Shown here: piece by piece, positions 45,830 to 57,046 of the stretch
Layout: every line of letters starts with the position of its first letter
Numbering within the stretch: position 1 is the first letter of the stretch
Assembly (NCBI GenBank): GCA_033064195.1
Contig: JARBJD010000020.1
Span: 248,001 to 312,000, forward strand
Direction of reading: 5' to 3'
DNA: 64,000 bases
Source of the DNA: Blattamonas nauphoetae
Lineage: Eukaryota > Preaxostyla > Oxymonadida
Made by a program: the position numbers and the translations under genes
The notes under the pieces: generated by a model
Told to the model about the DNA's origin: nothing
What the model saw: the letters and a program-made list of their open reading frames with translations, nothing else
Databases searched by the model: none

Positions 45830-47779
45830 AGCCTCTCCTTCATTCCATCGCTTGTTTTATCTCCTGGACCCTCTCCCCGCATCGCATCTCTCTTCATCTT
45901 GTCTCCATCAACTCATCCTTTGTACCGATCAAGACGACCCGCTCGTCATCCTCCCTCGATTCGAACTCGCTCTTCTCGCGTCGCAGCTGCTCATTCTTCT
46001 CTTCCAGCCGCTAAAGGCGTGCCCGCTCTGTGTTCGGTTTGATCAGAAGCTGTTTGCGGCTGTACTCCAACACGTGCGCGTTCTGTTCGTCCTGCTCTCG
46101 TCTGTCCTCGTCCGTTCTCCTCTGGAGCTACCGCTTGTGCTCGACTTTGAGGCGCTTCTCCGGCTGATCCACTACTTTCATCTGCACCACCTGCTTCTTG
46201 GCGTCGCGTTGTTTCCACACTTCTTTCTCCTTTTTTCCTGTTCTGGCGAGCGAGCCAGCTGGGCAGCGCGTATCTTCAAACTCAGAGCAGCCAGCTAGTC
46301 TTTAGCGGCGGAGAGCACCGACTCTTCCTCCTTCTTCAGATTGTTGAAGCGAGCCACCGTCCTCTTCTTGGCTTCCTTCGCTTTCTCTTTCAGTTCCTTC
46401 ACTTTCGCTTCGGCGGCCGAGATAGCTTCCTTCCCTTCTTCGTGTGCATGCTCGATTTCTTCCTTTCCTGTCTTCCACATTTCATCGCGTTCCTTCTTCA
46501 GATTCGCTGCGTGTCGTTCAGCTTCGCGTTTGATCGTCTCGGCCCTTTGCCGGAACTCGCTGTTTGTGTGTTCGAGATCCTTCCTTTACTGTTTCATCGA
46601 CTCTGCCTTCTTCTTCAGTTCTTCTCCTTGCTGCTTCAGCCCCTCTCCGTCTTGGTTGTACTTCTCTTCGGTCGCGTTAAGGTCATCGATGCCCTTCCGA
46701 ACTCGTTCTTTGGCATTTTTGCGAACCTTCTCAAAATCATTCAGACGGCCCATTTCGGCTGCAAGACCTTCTGTATCGCCTTCCTTCCATACTTTTGTGC
46801 GATAGTTCGCTGGTGATCGCATTTTCGCGTCAGACAGACGAGACATGGACGGCTTGACGAACTCGTCTTTGCAGCTGAAGTAGCAGCCATCAAATTCGGA
46901 AATGCAGATCGGCATGTTGTGCAGTCGGCATTTTGACATGCAGTTTGAGTCGACCGGCTCGTCTTCGGGCATCTCATCGTCTTCAGTTATGGGAGTGTCC
47001 TCGTTGCCATCCCGAGATTGGAGAGGACGATCCACAGCTATGGATTGGATCGTGTTGCTCTTTTGCGAGTTTACCTTCACATCGACACACTTTTGAGTGC
47101 AGAAAGAGTCCAGCTACACCTGACACGACATGATCGTGTTGGTACAAGTTCCGAGGCACGTTTCCAGCGATGCTTACGCTTCCCGCACCATATCAGCAAA
47201 GTGGGCATCGATTGGTGAAGAATGTGTGGTGTTTGACGTTGTGTTGTCCCGTCTGGTCGTGTATGTTGCGTTCTGCACAGCAGCCGAATAGAAGGACGAG
47301 AAAGTCTGGTTTTCGTGTCCCCCAAACTTCATCAGGCAAAGTGTGTCGCATTCTGATACGTGGTTGCCGCATTCCGACGCCTTGCCTATCATACAAACGC
47401 CCAGTTACTGGTTCACATCTTGCGACTCGCTCCGTGCATGCGAGCATTCATCGATGCATTCTGACGATGACAGAGCCAAGCATTTCTCTGCATTTTGTTT
47501 GCAGGCTTTGAGACACGTGTTGGTTCCCTTGTTTGAGATGGACTCGGATTCGCATTGGATGAGGCAATCCTCACGCTCTGGCACACACTGTTGGATGCAG
47601 CCGGTGAGGCAGGAAACACACGCAGAGTGGTCGGTCGATGAGGAGCACACGTTGTCGCGCTTTCCAGGCATTGATCCACACATATCAAAATCTGGGAAAG
47701 GAGAAAGACGGAGCGGGGATGAAGAGAGGTGAATGCTAGCGAGAACAACGAAAGTAATTAATTCGAATAATATCCACAA
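45830..47779 (-). pseudogene. Secreted cysteine-rich coiled-coil gene inside the outer element, decayed
   Basis: 47405-47779 starts with a signal peptide (MWILFELITFVVLASIHLSS) and a domain with about sixteen cysteines in CxxxC-like spacing (CVSCLTGCIQQCVPEREDCL). 47174-47392 continues with more cysteines, and 46586-47080 adds CRLHNMPICISEFDGCYFSC followed by coiled coil (ERVRKGIDDLNATEEKYNQD). 46295-46480 and fragments down to about 45830 are long charged coiled coil (EAKVKELKEKAKEAKKRTVA). Several frame changes and stops separate the parts. Some of them may be short introns, but the 3' half has in-frame stops, so I treat it as a decayed host-type gene. Confidence 0.5.
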
Positions 47780-48437
47780 ATGCCCGAGAGGGCAATTTCC
47801 CTAAAATGGGTGTGAGGCATACACGACGAACACTCCGAATCACAATCCACTAAAAGTGCCAGATCTTGTGTCTGTCTGCGAGAATTGACAGGTTATTGGA
47901 GGAGAGGTTGATTGTCTTGCCGGATTCTGTAGGGAAGTGGCTCTTCTGGAATCGTCGGATAGAACATGATTTGTGTGTGTATTCGAACCAACTTCACATC
48001 TTCTCCTGTTTCTTTATTCTCACTCCGTGTTCTATTGTTTATCTTTGCTTCTTCAGCTGATGGAATCTGCATCTTTCTTTCACTCATCTCCTTCTGACTT
48101 CTTTCGTCAGATGCAAGCTTCCTGAGCACGCTTTCCTTCTCATTTTCGAGATATCCGACTACCATGTGCACTGTGGAGAAAAAGTAAGAGTTAAACGAGG
48201 AGAATACTGTGAAAGATGAACACTCTTATGAGATGAAGACGAAGGAGGGATCAGAGTTGATACCAGAGAGGTTTCAATCTAAAACAGATGTGAGGAGGAG
48301 AAAATGAACCATTTGTGCAACCGCTTCCGATTAAAGTTTTCGTTTAAGCCAAATTTCGCGAGACAGTCTTGATCCATCCTGTCTTTTTTCCGGCGAGCAG
48401 AAACAATGGAAAGAAGGTTGCCAAACGGGATCAGTTA

Positions 48438-51400
48438 TAGGCATGGCTGACCGGCACTGACCGGTCAGTTTTCACCGAAAAGTACTGACGGTCACTGACC
48501 GGAGAAATTTCTGAACCCATAGTCGAGAGATATCGTTTCTCCGAAGTGGTTTCCAAAACAACCGAAATTCGAATCATTAACCAAAGAATCCTTGAATTTC
48601 CTTCGGATATGCCACAATTGATTTATTATCATTGCACTTCAGCTCTATCACTCTTATTTTCGGAGAGTAATTCCTCAAATGTTCAGAAAAAACAGTTACG
48701 GGCACAAGATCGAGCTTAACATCCTCTCTCAATAAAAAAGTGATAGCTGCCATATTGGATCAGTTCCTCGCTTATATTTGTCTTGCTTTGAGTTGAGTGG
48801 ACGAGATCTGAACAATCCACTTCAGGCTGTCGAGGAGAGAGTCGATCCTCCATTCCGAACGAACAGAGATGATGTCCGTTGTGTGGTTGAGTGAGTCAGT
48901 GCCGTTCCTGATTCTATCTTCAGAGTCCCAGATGTCACATCGAAGAGCGAGGAGGAAGGGGACACCAATTTCATCGTGTTCGTCCCACTCAGTTCCAACA
49001 GCCCTCCCGAAACCGATCCAAACACGGCAGGAATGTCTGCATCTCCATTCCTGATTGTTCAACCAGAAACCACAATCTTCCCCAACGACACTGAAATGGC
49101 TGGTTTGGTCTGCGAAGAGGCGAAGAGGATGGTTAGCGAGGAGAGAGTCAGGACAGATTCGGCTGAGGATGTTGTGAACTGACCCGTCTTCGAGAGTGTG
49201 ATTGTGTTTCCAGTGATCATCGCTTTGTGTCCACCACACGAAAACGGCGTCGATTGGTCAAGAGCAGTTTGGAGTTCGAGCGTGATCGGATTCAGCTTTC
49301 CTTCCGTTTTCGAGTCATTCGCTGCTAGTCGGGTCTGAACAAGATCGATTGACGAGCAAGGATTCACAGAGAAGCCACATAGCTCCCCATCGGACCCACT
49401 CGAACTTGCGAATCCTGTCGATCTCACATCAGCCAGGAACAGCACAAGAGGAATATCGTCTGACGAGTTCACTGTGTTCCATCCTCGATGCATGTCCACC
49501 GGCGCTGCCGTTGGAGTGAGTGGGAAAGGCGAGAGGAATGTCATGCTTGTTTTGGTGATGGCTGAGGCCAGTGACTGTGCTTCCACAAACACTGCAGATC
49601 CACTCATAATCGCTGAGCATGATTCGAATGACGTCCCTGCTTCAACAGCGAATGAACCTGTCGATGAGAGCACAATCGACAAAGCTCCTCCCTTCCCAGA
49701 CGACGAATACAATTTGAATGTCGTGTCTGCAACCGTCAGTTTCGATCCTGCTCCCAGCTGAGCCAGAATCACTCCTCCATCTCCCTCCGACGACACCGAC
49801 TCGAACGAGCAGTTTGTAATTGACACAATCTGGTTGTTGTTTCCATTTGTGCTCAGGAACGCCCCTCCTCCACTTTCTGTCTGCCAGAGATCGTTTTGAA
49901 TTCACAGCCAGTAGACACATACATTGTCGATGCTCCTTCCATTGTGATCATACTTGCCGAGGTCAATGTGAGCGACGACAACGCAATAGTGCTCAATTCA
50001 ATGTTCCCTCCCGTTTGAGTGAGAAGAGATGACGACGACGAGAAGCGAACAGCGAAATCGAACACGGTTCCTGATAGTGCGAGTCTCCCTCCTTCAATCT
50101 TGAACAGCGACGCCGTGTGAGCGGCTGAGGGAGGGGTCGTGATTGTCACTGTGCTGGAGAGGGTCAGTGTGCTTCCTTTCACAACGAGCAGAGACTGTGA
50201 GAGCGATGAGGGAAGTGTGATGTCAATCGACGACAAAGTGAGTGAGCCAACTTCCACAATTATCTGTCCATCAGATTCAAAAGCAGTGATGCCTCAGAAG
50301 ACGAAGAGATCGACGCACCTGTCTCAGGGCATTCGAGAAGAGTTGAGAGAGTGATGTTTGAGCCCAGGCTGATTTCGGTCTTCGTGTGAGTGAGCAGCGA
50401 GAAGGCGAAATCGAGTGACGAGCAAGGAAGACGCTCCTGACCACACTTTCCATGATCCCAGAACCCTTCCGACATAAACACAGCTCCATTCGTGTGTGGA
50501 TACAAATGATACCCAAGCGGTCCGATGTTCGTCGTGTTTATCGAATCTGACCAAAAACTTGCTCCAACTGAGCTTTAGTCATCGTGGTGTTCGTCCCAAT
50601 CAGACTCGTCCAATCATCAGAAATGACAGCTCCCACAACTTGTCCCTCCAGAAACACTTCATGACTTCCAGTCATCCCAGCTGTGCTGATCGACACACTC
50701 TTCATCACAACATCCCCAGACGAGAACGATTCGCGAGAGATGAAAACACTCTTCAGCGACAGTATCCACGCTCCACTCATCTTGACGAAGCTGCTGGTTC
50801 CAGAGAATGAAGGAGGGACGAATTCGACGCATTCGGGACGAAGAGATCCACCTTTCACATCGAAGAACGACTTCTGCCGAGATACTCCAATCTGTGAAGC
50901 TGTTTCTGTGAAGCCGAGTGAGGTGAGCGAGAGAGAGCCATCAGTAAGATGAGCAAAGCTCTGAGCGGTCGATTGCATGACCATCAGCGAACGTGCTGAA
51001 CCCAACCCAGTGACAGTGATGGTCTTCTTGCTGGTGATGGAGAGAGTGATTGACACCCGACACTTGTTGACCAGCAGAACTGCTCGTCTGTTCCATCTTC
51101 TGGGTCGATTGTGATGGACGCTGCGTGAGGGAGAAAGACAGTTGATATGTCTCCATTGACTGAAGAACGCGGTGATGAACAGACGCTGAACGACGACGCG
51201 ATGGGAGTGGTGAGGGAGACACTCGACGATGAATCGATGAAGAGCGACGAGGCCGACTGCCCAGCACAGTTTTCGAAGAGAAGACCAGAGAGGGCCAGAG
51301 TGTCGCAGGATGTGATTGAGAGTGCGACAGACATCGAGACAGATTGAACAACTGCTTGTTTCATCTGTCGTGACTCTTCTTCTGCTGCAGGTTTTTCCTC

Positions 51401-52198
51401 TATTGCTTCTTTCACGTCTACGACTGAGAAAATGTGATATTTTTGGACGCAGTTCAGTTTGACATCAGTGAAACTGGAATTCCTAAAAGAAAGATAGAAC
51501 CGAGTTTTTCACTTTCTTAATGAGTCGGGGAGGAGATTGTACATTTGGTATCTTGTATTCTCCAATCGGGTGCGACTGACAGTGGATCGATGATATCTTC
51601 GTTTCTGAGCAACAATAAGAAAGAAAAGTGATGTGATGAATTAAGAATGATGCATGATACCAAAGTCTTCACAGATAATAGTGACAAATAAGCAGATTCG
51701 CTCGTTCGAAACGAACAAAGTTGAGCCTTGTGATTTGCTTTCGATCTGAACCTTCCCAACAGCTGGAATAGCTGCAGTTGGTGATTATCAAGTCCGTATC
51801 TTCCGTCTCTGATAGTTGGGCTTGCAAAAACGCTATCAGACGAGACAGCTTTGAGGAAGACGAGGGAGAGGTTGGATCTGCGTGTATTCTAAAGAACAAT
51901 GAGAAGGTGGCAGAAAAAGAGAGAAATAAGCGTCTCAAATGCATGAATAAGGTAGAGAAGAATATAGTGAGACTATTGAGCTCTAAATATTCATAAAGAT
52001 GGTGATCAAGATGTGCATTGCACAAACAAAAGAAATGAGGCTATCAAACGGTTTCAGGAAGATTCTCTGGACATGTAGTTTTGCCGAGTTTCGACTTTTA
52101 GGGAAATAGCTCACAATTAAAAGATATATCGAGATCTGACCCTTTGAAGTTTTTTGAACTGACACTGACCGACACTTTTGGCCGGTCAGACAAGCCTA
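48438..52198. mobile_element. 3.8-kb hAT-like element (inner, nested), carrying a beta-helix surface gene
   Basis: Left end TAGGCATGGCTGACCGGC, right end (inverted) TAGGCTTGTCTGACCGGC, so it belongs to the same family as the outer element. The target duplication ATCAGTTA is at 48430-48437 and 52199-52206. It has the same GACCGGCACTGACCGGTCAG subterminal block as the outer left end. No transposase is seen. It inserted into the outer element after that had landed. Confidence 0.88.
48772..51415 (-). pseudogene. Beta-helix surface-protein gene fragment inside the nested element
   Basis: Minus-strand frames in succession (50984-51415, 50538-51056, 50260-50505, 49853-50257, 49059-49826, then 48822-49025) all have the Ser/Thr/Leu-rich rung pattern of the window's beta-helix proteins. 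Examples are LALSGLLFENCAGQSASSLF, SGTVFDFAVRFSSSSSLLTQ and SITNCSFESVSSEGDGGVIL. The frame changes several times and no membrane span or kinase tail is present, so it is a truncated and decayed relative of genes A and B. Only fragments lie within the element. It is not a direct copy of gene A or B as far as I can align by eye. Confidence 0.6.
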
Positions 52199-52494
52199 AT
52201 CAGTTAGTAAATATTGACAGATATATCTGCTGGCATGTCAGATTCACGTTCTTAACATGCAGCTTAAGGATTCTCTGAGATCTGACCCTTTGATGAATTC
52301 AGAACTGACACTGACCGGCACTTTTAGCCGGTCAGACAAGCCTACAGAAATGCCTATCTGTTAAAAGCTATACCACAATATCAATCCCTCTGCAAACCAT
52401 GCCTTTGTTTTTAAAGCATAGAGTAGTCCGCTCTGTTAAATTGTGGGTTAGATCGGAATCGCCTTCCTGGCAGACTGTATTTCGAAAAATAACC

Positions 52495-53358
52495 ATGTTT
52501 CTTAAGCTATGTCCCTTCCTCATCCTTCTGTCGAGCAAAAAAATTGCGTCGAACGTATTAATGAAGGGAAATTCAACTGACTACACTCTCACCAGATATG
52601 AAGACTTCTATCATCATCAATCATGTCTTGAATGCCTCCGTCACATTGACAGCAATAACGCTGCCGAAGACCGCTTTAACAGTTTTACATCCAACTATGA
52701 AGAGACATTAAAGCACATTACAGAAGATGGACTGTCAAAGGATGAAATGATGGCGATCTATCACTATACAGAAAAGGGGTCCTTTGATGTCAATCCACAG
52801 CTCACAACAGGTGAAGCGGGTCTTTATAATTGCTACCTGGAGTACTTCTTCTCAGCCATGGACAAACTGCCATTGCCCAGACTCGATTCATCACTCTACA
52901 AAGGTATACCCAGGAACCGAGCTGAATTGGATGGGCTGATCGAAGATGGAGTCTTAACAGTCGATCTTAACGATTCCCTCATCGCGAATTCGATTGTGTC
53001 TGCCCATACTAGTCTCGATCGAGCTCTCAGCTATGCCACCGAGGCTGAAGGCACAATCATAGAAATTACCAACCCAGTTACAGCCAAAAACGTTGTAAAG
53101 TATTCAAATGATCCAGTTAATCACGAATATGTCTATCTCCCTCAAACGCGCTTCATTGTCTCTGGAACAACCAAAAAATATTGCGACCGTGAAAACATTG
53201 ACACACCATGTAGGGACAGACCAGCTATCGATCATTATGAATACAACTGGATTTATGTGACAGAGATACCTATTCAGCAACATTTCGTGTCCAAGCCTGG
53301 AAAAGACCCCAAAACCGAATTATTGGAATGCTATGACAACAATTCTAAAACTGTCTGA
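52495..53358 (+). CDS. Secreted ADP-ribosyltransferase-like protein
   Basis: The frame resembles the arginine-type ADP-ribosyltransferase fold, which transfers ADP-ribose from NAD to protein. In order it shows YHYTEKGSFDVNPQL, SLYKGIPRN (the place of the usual YRG), SAHTSLDRALSYATEAEGTI (the STS-like strand) and HEYVYLPQTRFIVSGTTKKY (the glutamate-bearing loop before the PxxTRF strand). The start at 52495 gives a signal-peptide-like stretch (MFLKLCPFLILLSS). An in-frame ATG at 52399 would hide it. Cysteines outside the core suggest an extracellular domain. Directly downstream (about 53386-53676) lies a Cys-rich stretch, a membrane-span-like stretch (FWPVLGVLIVAIVLIVILLL) and a basic tail. Whether the two belong to one working gene is unclear. 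Activity is not established, because the first basic residue is Lys and not Arg. Confidence 0.55.
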   Translation: MFLKLCPFLILLSSKKIASNVLMKGNSTDYTLTRYEDFYHHQSCLECLRHIDSNNAAEDRFNSFTSNYEETLKHITEDGLSKDEMMAIYHYTEKGSFDVNPQLTTGEAGLYNCYLEYFFSAMDKLPLPRLDSSLYKGIPRNRAELDGLIEDGVLTVDLNDSLIANSIVSAHTSLDRALSYATEAEGTIIEITNPVTAKNVVKYSNDPVNHEYVYLPQTRFIVSGTTKKYCDRENIDTPCRDRPAIDHYEYNWIYVTEIPIQQHFVSKPGKDPKTELLECYDNNSKTV

Positions 53359-53385
53359 CCCCATTATGGAAAATGCTATGACAAC

Positions 53386-53676
53386 AACACCCAAATCAGG
53401 TGTTCCACAAATAAGTGCAAATGGGAGAACGGACGCCCGAACCAGTGTTTATCACTCGCGTGCTACGATGCGAATGACATTCAAATTCAATGCCCGTACA
53501 TCTCCTCTGTGAAGGAGTTGAAGGGCCTGGCTATCAGCTTTTGGCCTGTTTTGGGTGTTTTGATCGTTGCCATCGTTCTCATTGTCATCCTCCTCCTCCT
53601 TCGGAAACGTGGAAATAAGGGAAAGTATCAAAGCCAAAGCGAGCTCAAAAATTCTCTCAATGATCCCATCATCTAA
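53386..53676 (+). other. Open stretch with a membrane-anchor-like segment
   Basis: It encodes CSTNKCKWENGRPNQC, then one hydrophobic span and a short cytosolic tail rich in K, R and Q. It looks like the C-terminal anchor of a type I membrane protein and sits just after the ADP-ribosyltransferase-like frame. Confidence 0.4.
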
Positions 53677-53831
53677 CATTTTTCTCATTTCTTTCAAGTA
53701 TTCGCAATGAGTTTCACTCATTCTTCACGCCGTGTATTTTTCAACATTTCTCTGTTCGTTATTTGACTCCGATTCTCGATCCCTGTCTGCCTTGACATGC
53801 TAAACTTGTTTCCTATTTCACGAGAGTAACC

Positions 53832-56800
53832 TTGAACAGAGTCTGTTACGTAATTCAGTCAATTTGTGATGGAGTGGATCCGAAACCCACAGTCCGATCC
53901 TCGCACATTCCCTCCTCCTGGAACCACTCGGGAAAGCAGGACGTTTTGTTTTTGATTGCATTTTTGTCCTTGGTTCTGTTATTTACTCCTCACTACATCC
54001 TTTTCACGGGCATTCCGTTGTTATCCATATCTTCATCAATAAAACGACGAATACTTCGAAAACATGACTCTTCAAGCTCGTTTGAAAACTTTCTTGTCAT
54101 TTACATTAATGTAGAAACCATTTCAGCCCAAAATACTGCCATGTTATCACGACCATATCGAACTATTCACCACAGATCTGAACCGCGACAACTTCCATCG
54201 TTCATCTCGCGATCCAGACACACTCATAAGCAGGCTCTGATGCGACTGACCTTTTCGGATCCAGTTCCACAGACTGTTCTTCCATCTTTTCCTTCTTCCC
54301 ATCTTTCCACCATCATGACAGGATCACTTCCGCCTCCAATAAAAACGACAATCACCAAAACATCAATGGCTTTATTATCAGATTTTCATCTTGAATATCG
54401 CAACACTCTTCAAGAGCAGAAAATATCAGAGGATAATCTCCGTACCATAACAGAACAATGCCAGTTAGTTCTCGCTCAACATCACACAATCAAATCACGA
54501 ACAGAACCACCAGAAATCAAGATACAATCATCTAAAAGTCGTGTCTCGGTTAATAACAATCGGTTTTCACTCTTACAATACGCCTCAGAAGATTCCATTG
54601 TACGCCGTTCTTGTGAGAAACGATCTCAATTCAACAGCAGCGCGATGCCACCGTCAATCCTATTCACCCGTCAATCATCCACACACCACCATTATGATCG
54701 CACTTCACTGACTCGCACCATACACCAGACATCAGCAACTCCAAACCAATTTCGGCAAGACGAACCGTTCTTTCCAGGTTCACTTCGACGCTCATTGTTG
54801 CAGACATCTCCTTTCATCCATTGCCAAATCCAAAAATCCTTGAATTTGGTTCTCACTCAACACCACATCACTTCTCGAGTCAAGACGCAAATTGCCGCAA
54901 CACGACTCTTACGCAGCGATGCATTCTCCAAAAAACTCCAATCTATCCTCGACATGTTTCCGATTGCCTGGGTCAATGAACAGATCCAAGATTCTGGGAC
55001 TTCTATCCATTCCGTTCCAAGCGATGCTAGATTCGAGTTCAGTCATTCGCAAGATAATCTAATCACTCAACCTGTTGTCTCTGACACTGCACTGAATTCA
55101 GAACCTTCTTCTTCATCTATTTCTCTTTCAGTTCCCATCGTCAGGAAGGAAACCATGAATTCGACAACAGACTGGCTCCGAAGACCAGCGCCTCGAACTC
55201 CAGGGTCGACAACGAGTAGCATCGCAGGGACGCCAACATCTGCCCATGGAAGGACAGGTACTCCTCTTTACCAGCGAAAATCCACCGAATCATCGCAAAA
55301 ACTCCCGCGGATCCTCCCGTCCAATGTGAACTCTCTTGTCCACGATTTGGTGTGGTTACAAGCTCCAGGCGGGACTGATCAACTCCGAAGGGAAGTTTTG
55401 ACGGAGGAAACAGATGGTTGGAACGACAACGAATCCAGCACCGAAATGGACGAAAATGACGAGATGCTGAACATCGTTAGTCTTTGTGGGATTCCCTGTG
55501 TTGGTCTTAAAGAAGATAGACTTGATCGTGTTGTCTATACCCTCGATCGGATGAAGATGTCACGGAAGCGAGACCTGTTCTCATTTCTTGTCATCCCAAA
55601 GCGATCCAAATTTGTCAGGACGAACAGTTCCTTCAACGGCTTATCTGTGACTGCCCCCGTCGACGAAACCCACATTCTCTTTCTCCGGCCCAACCAGACA
55701 ACTCCCATCCCTCTTCCATCTCCATCCCCCATTTCCGCCCCTTCTCGCCCCGCAATAACATCCAAAAGCTCTCGACATCGCTTCCGCCACCCACACGAGA
55801 AGCGTGGCACGCCAATCTCGTCCACTCCGCCCAAAGCGGTCATGTCGCAGTTTTCGGTGGGAAATGAAGAAAGTGTGGCGGATCTGATCAAACGGAGCAT
55901 GGCATCGTCGGTTGTGGACCATTCGCTCATCGAATCACTCCAACTTGAGACTACCATCACACAAGTGTTGAACAACTTCTGTTCGGAATCGCCGGAACGA
56001 TCGGTGTCGGCGTCGATGGGAGTTCTTGTCCACTTTCTGAGAAGTGTGAGCGCGCTTCTGTTCCACCCACTGCCTCATCCCATCCTGCTCCACGGTTCAC
56101 ACTCTTTCATTTTCGACTCGAACTCTTCTGAGATTTCCATATTCAATCCATTCCGGTCGTCCTACGCCTTCCACACACGCCACAACACCGTCCCTTCCTC
56201 ATCAACAACTCGTTCACTTATCACCGATTCCGATTTCTTCTTCCTCACATCCACAGTGTCCGTTTCGTCCACGACATCTTCACTCCCACCCGTGCGAGAT
56301 CACTCCTCGACGAACAGCATGGGATCAGCAAGATCTCTGTCATCTCAGAATTCCCCCGTCCATCAGCCACTCGTCATGTCCAATTCAGTCCCTCGCTTTT
56401 TTATTGTTCCGGACGGCCCTGACCAGAACACCCGCAAGCCTCATCGTCCCCACAACTCCTCCAACCCCTCCCGCTCCCTCTCTTCCTTTCCTTTCCTTGG
56501 ATCGGCATCGCTGGCTTGGACAGTGAGTTCTTTGTCCAGTCTGCCCTGCTTCCATTCTGTCCCATCAGTCGAGGAGTGCCTGCAACTAAACCATTCACTG
56601 CCACTCTTCACTGACTCACCTTTTCTCAACCACCATCAACTCCTTCACGCTGTCGAGCTCCTCAAACAGGATCTGTACTTCTTGATCGACCTTGTCGAGG
56701 CCCAATCTGTCTTCTCTCCTGATTTCCGCAGACGTCAGAAGGAAATGAACGAAAGTGAGATGTTCAGTGGCGATTCCGAGAATATCGACCTGTCTGTGGC

Positions 56801-56858
56801 CAGGCTCGCTCTCAGATTGTCGGAAATTCTGAAATGCGTGATTCCTGTTGATAGTTAG
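53832..56858 (+). CDS. Long disordered Ser/Thr/Pro-rich protein, unrecognised
   Basis: An open frame of 1008 codons. The first 100 have a hydrophobic stretch and little protein character, so the real start may be the ATG at 54141 (MLSRPYRTIHHRSEPRQLPS), giving about 905 residues. It is mostly low-complexity Ser/Thr/Pro/Arg, typical of a disordered protein. A more ordered island reads LVHDLVWLQAPGGTDQLRRE, then MLNIVSLCGIPCVGLKEDRL and YTLDRMKMSRKRDLFSFLVI. The C-terminus is helical (HAVELLKQDLYFLIDLVEAQ, then LALRLSEILKCV). No domain family is recognised. The length of the frame and the smooth ordered ends argue for a real gene. Confidence 0.65.
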   Translation: MNRVCYVIQSICDGVDPKPTVRSSHIPSSWNHSGKQDVLFLIAFLSLVLLFTPHYILFTGIPLLSISSSIKRRILRKHDSSSSFENFLVIYINVETISAQNTAMLSRPYRTIHHRSEPRQLPSFISRSRHTHKQALMRLTFSDPVPQTVLPSFPSSHLSTIMTGSLPPPIKTTITKTSMALLSDFHLEYRNTLQEQKISEDNLRTITEQCQLVLAQHHTIKSRTEPPEIKIQSSKSRVSVNNNRFSLLQYASEDSIVRRSCEKRSQFNSSAMPPSILFTRQSSTHHHYDRTSLTRTIHQTSATPNQFRQDEPFFPGSLRRSLLQTSPFIHCQIQKSLNLVLTQHHITSRVKTQIAATRLLRSDAFSKKLQSILDMFPIAWVNEQIQDSGTSIHSVPSDARFEFSHSQDNLITQPVVSDTALNSEPSSSSISLSVPIVRKETMNSTTDWLRRPAPRTPGSTTSSIAGTPTSAHGRTGTPLYQRKSTESSQKLPRILPSNVNSLVHDLVWLQAPGGTDQLRREVLTEETDGWNDNESSTEMDENDEMLNIVSLCGIPCVGLKEDRLDRVVYTLDRMKMSRKRDLFSFLVIPKRSKFVRTNSSFNGLSVTAPVDETHILFLRPNQTTPIPLPSPSPISAPSRPAITSKSSRHRFRHPHEKRGTPISSTPPKAVMSQFSVGNEESVADLIKRSMASSVVDHSLIESLQLETTITQVLNNFCSESPERSVSASMGVLVHFLRSVSALLFHPLPHPILLHGSHSFIFDSNSSEISIFNPFRSSYAFHTRHNTVPSSSTTRSLITDSDFFFLTSTVSVSSTTSSLPPVRDHSSTNSMGSARSLSSQNSPVHQPLVMSNSVPRFFIVPDGPDQNTRKPHRPHNSSNPSRSLSSFPFLGSASLAWTVSSLSSLPCFHSVPSVEECLQLNHSLPLFTDSPFLNHHQLLHAVELLKQDLYFLIDLVEAQSVFSPDFRRRQKEMNESEMFSGDSENIDLSVARLALRLSEILKCVIPVDS

Positions 56859-57046
56859 CGCTGTTTCTGTATAAATTTCTTGTTTTGGCGCTTTTCATTC
56901 TCTTTTTGTTTCTTTCACACCTGGCGCCCTCCTCTGAGTATATCTTCAATATTCCATTCATTTTCTCAAAGTATAGTGTCATGTTAGATTTGATGGACTT
57001 GAAATGAATATCCTCAGACACAAAAGATCAAACCCCTAGTTTTATT
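56859..57046. other. Intergenic, upstream of CLP1
   Basis: T-rich end of the preceding gene and a short A-rich stretch before the CLP1 start. No defined element is seen. Confidence 0.35.

Larger units (their letters stand above)
45388..52344. mobile_element. 7-kb hAT-like element (outer), carrying a secreted Cys-rich coiled-coil gene
   Basis: Both ends begin TAGGCTTGTCTGACCGGC reading inward. CAGAAATG flanks the element at 45380-45387 and 52345-52352, an exact 8-bp duplication. Subterminal DNA repeats GACCGG / CCGGTCAG motifs. No transposase is found. The outer element's own content is 45388-48437 plus 52207-52344. The rest is a nested insertion of the same family. Confidence 0.88.

Noticed and set aside
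45736-46298. Plus-strand frames rich in Leu/Phe/Ser
   Set aside because: Antisense to the coiled-coil cargo. Lys/Glu codons read backwards give Leu/Phe/Ser.
52399-52494. Upstream start for the ADP-ribosyltransferase-like protein
   Set aside because: It would place 32 non-hydrophobic residues ahead of a clear signal-peptide-like stretch.
55535-55975. 146-residue minus-strand frame
   Set aside because: Opposite the 1008-codon plus-strand frame and without any motif.
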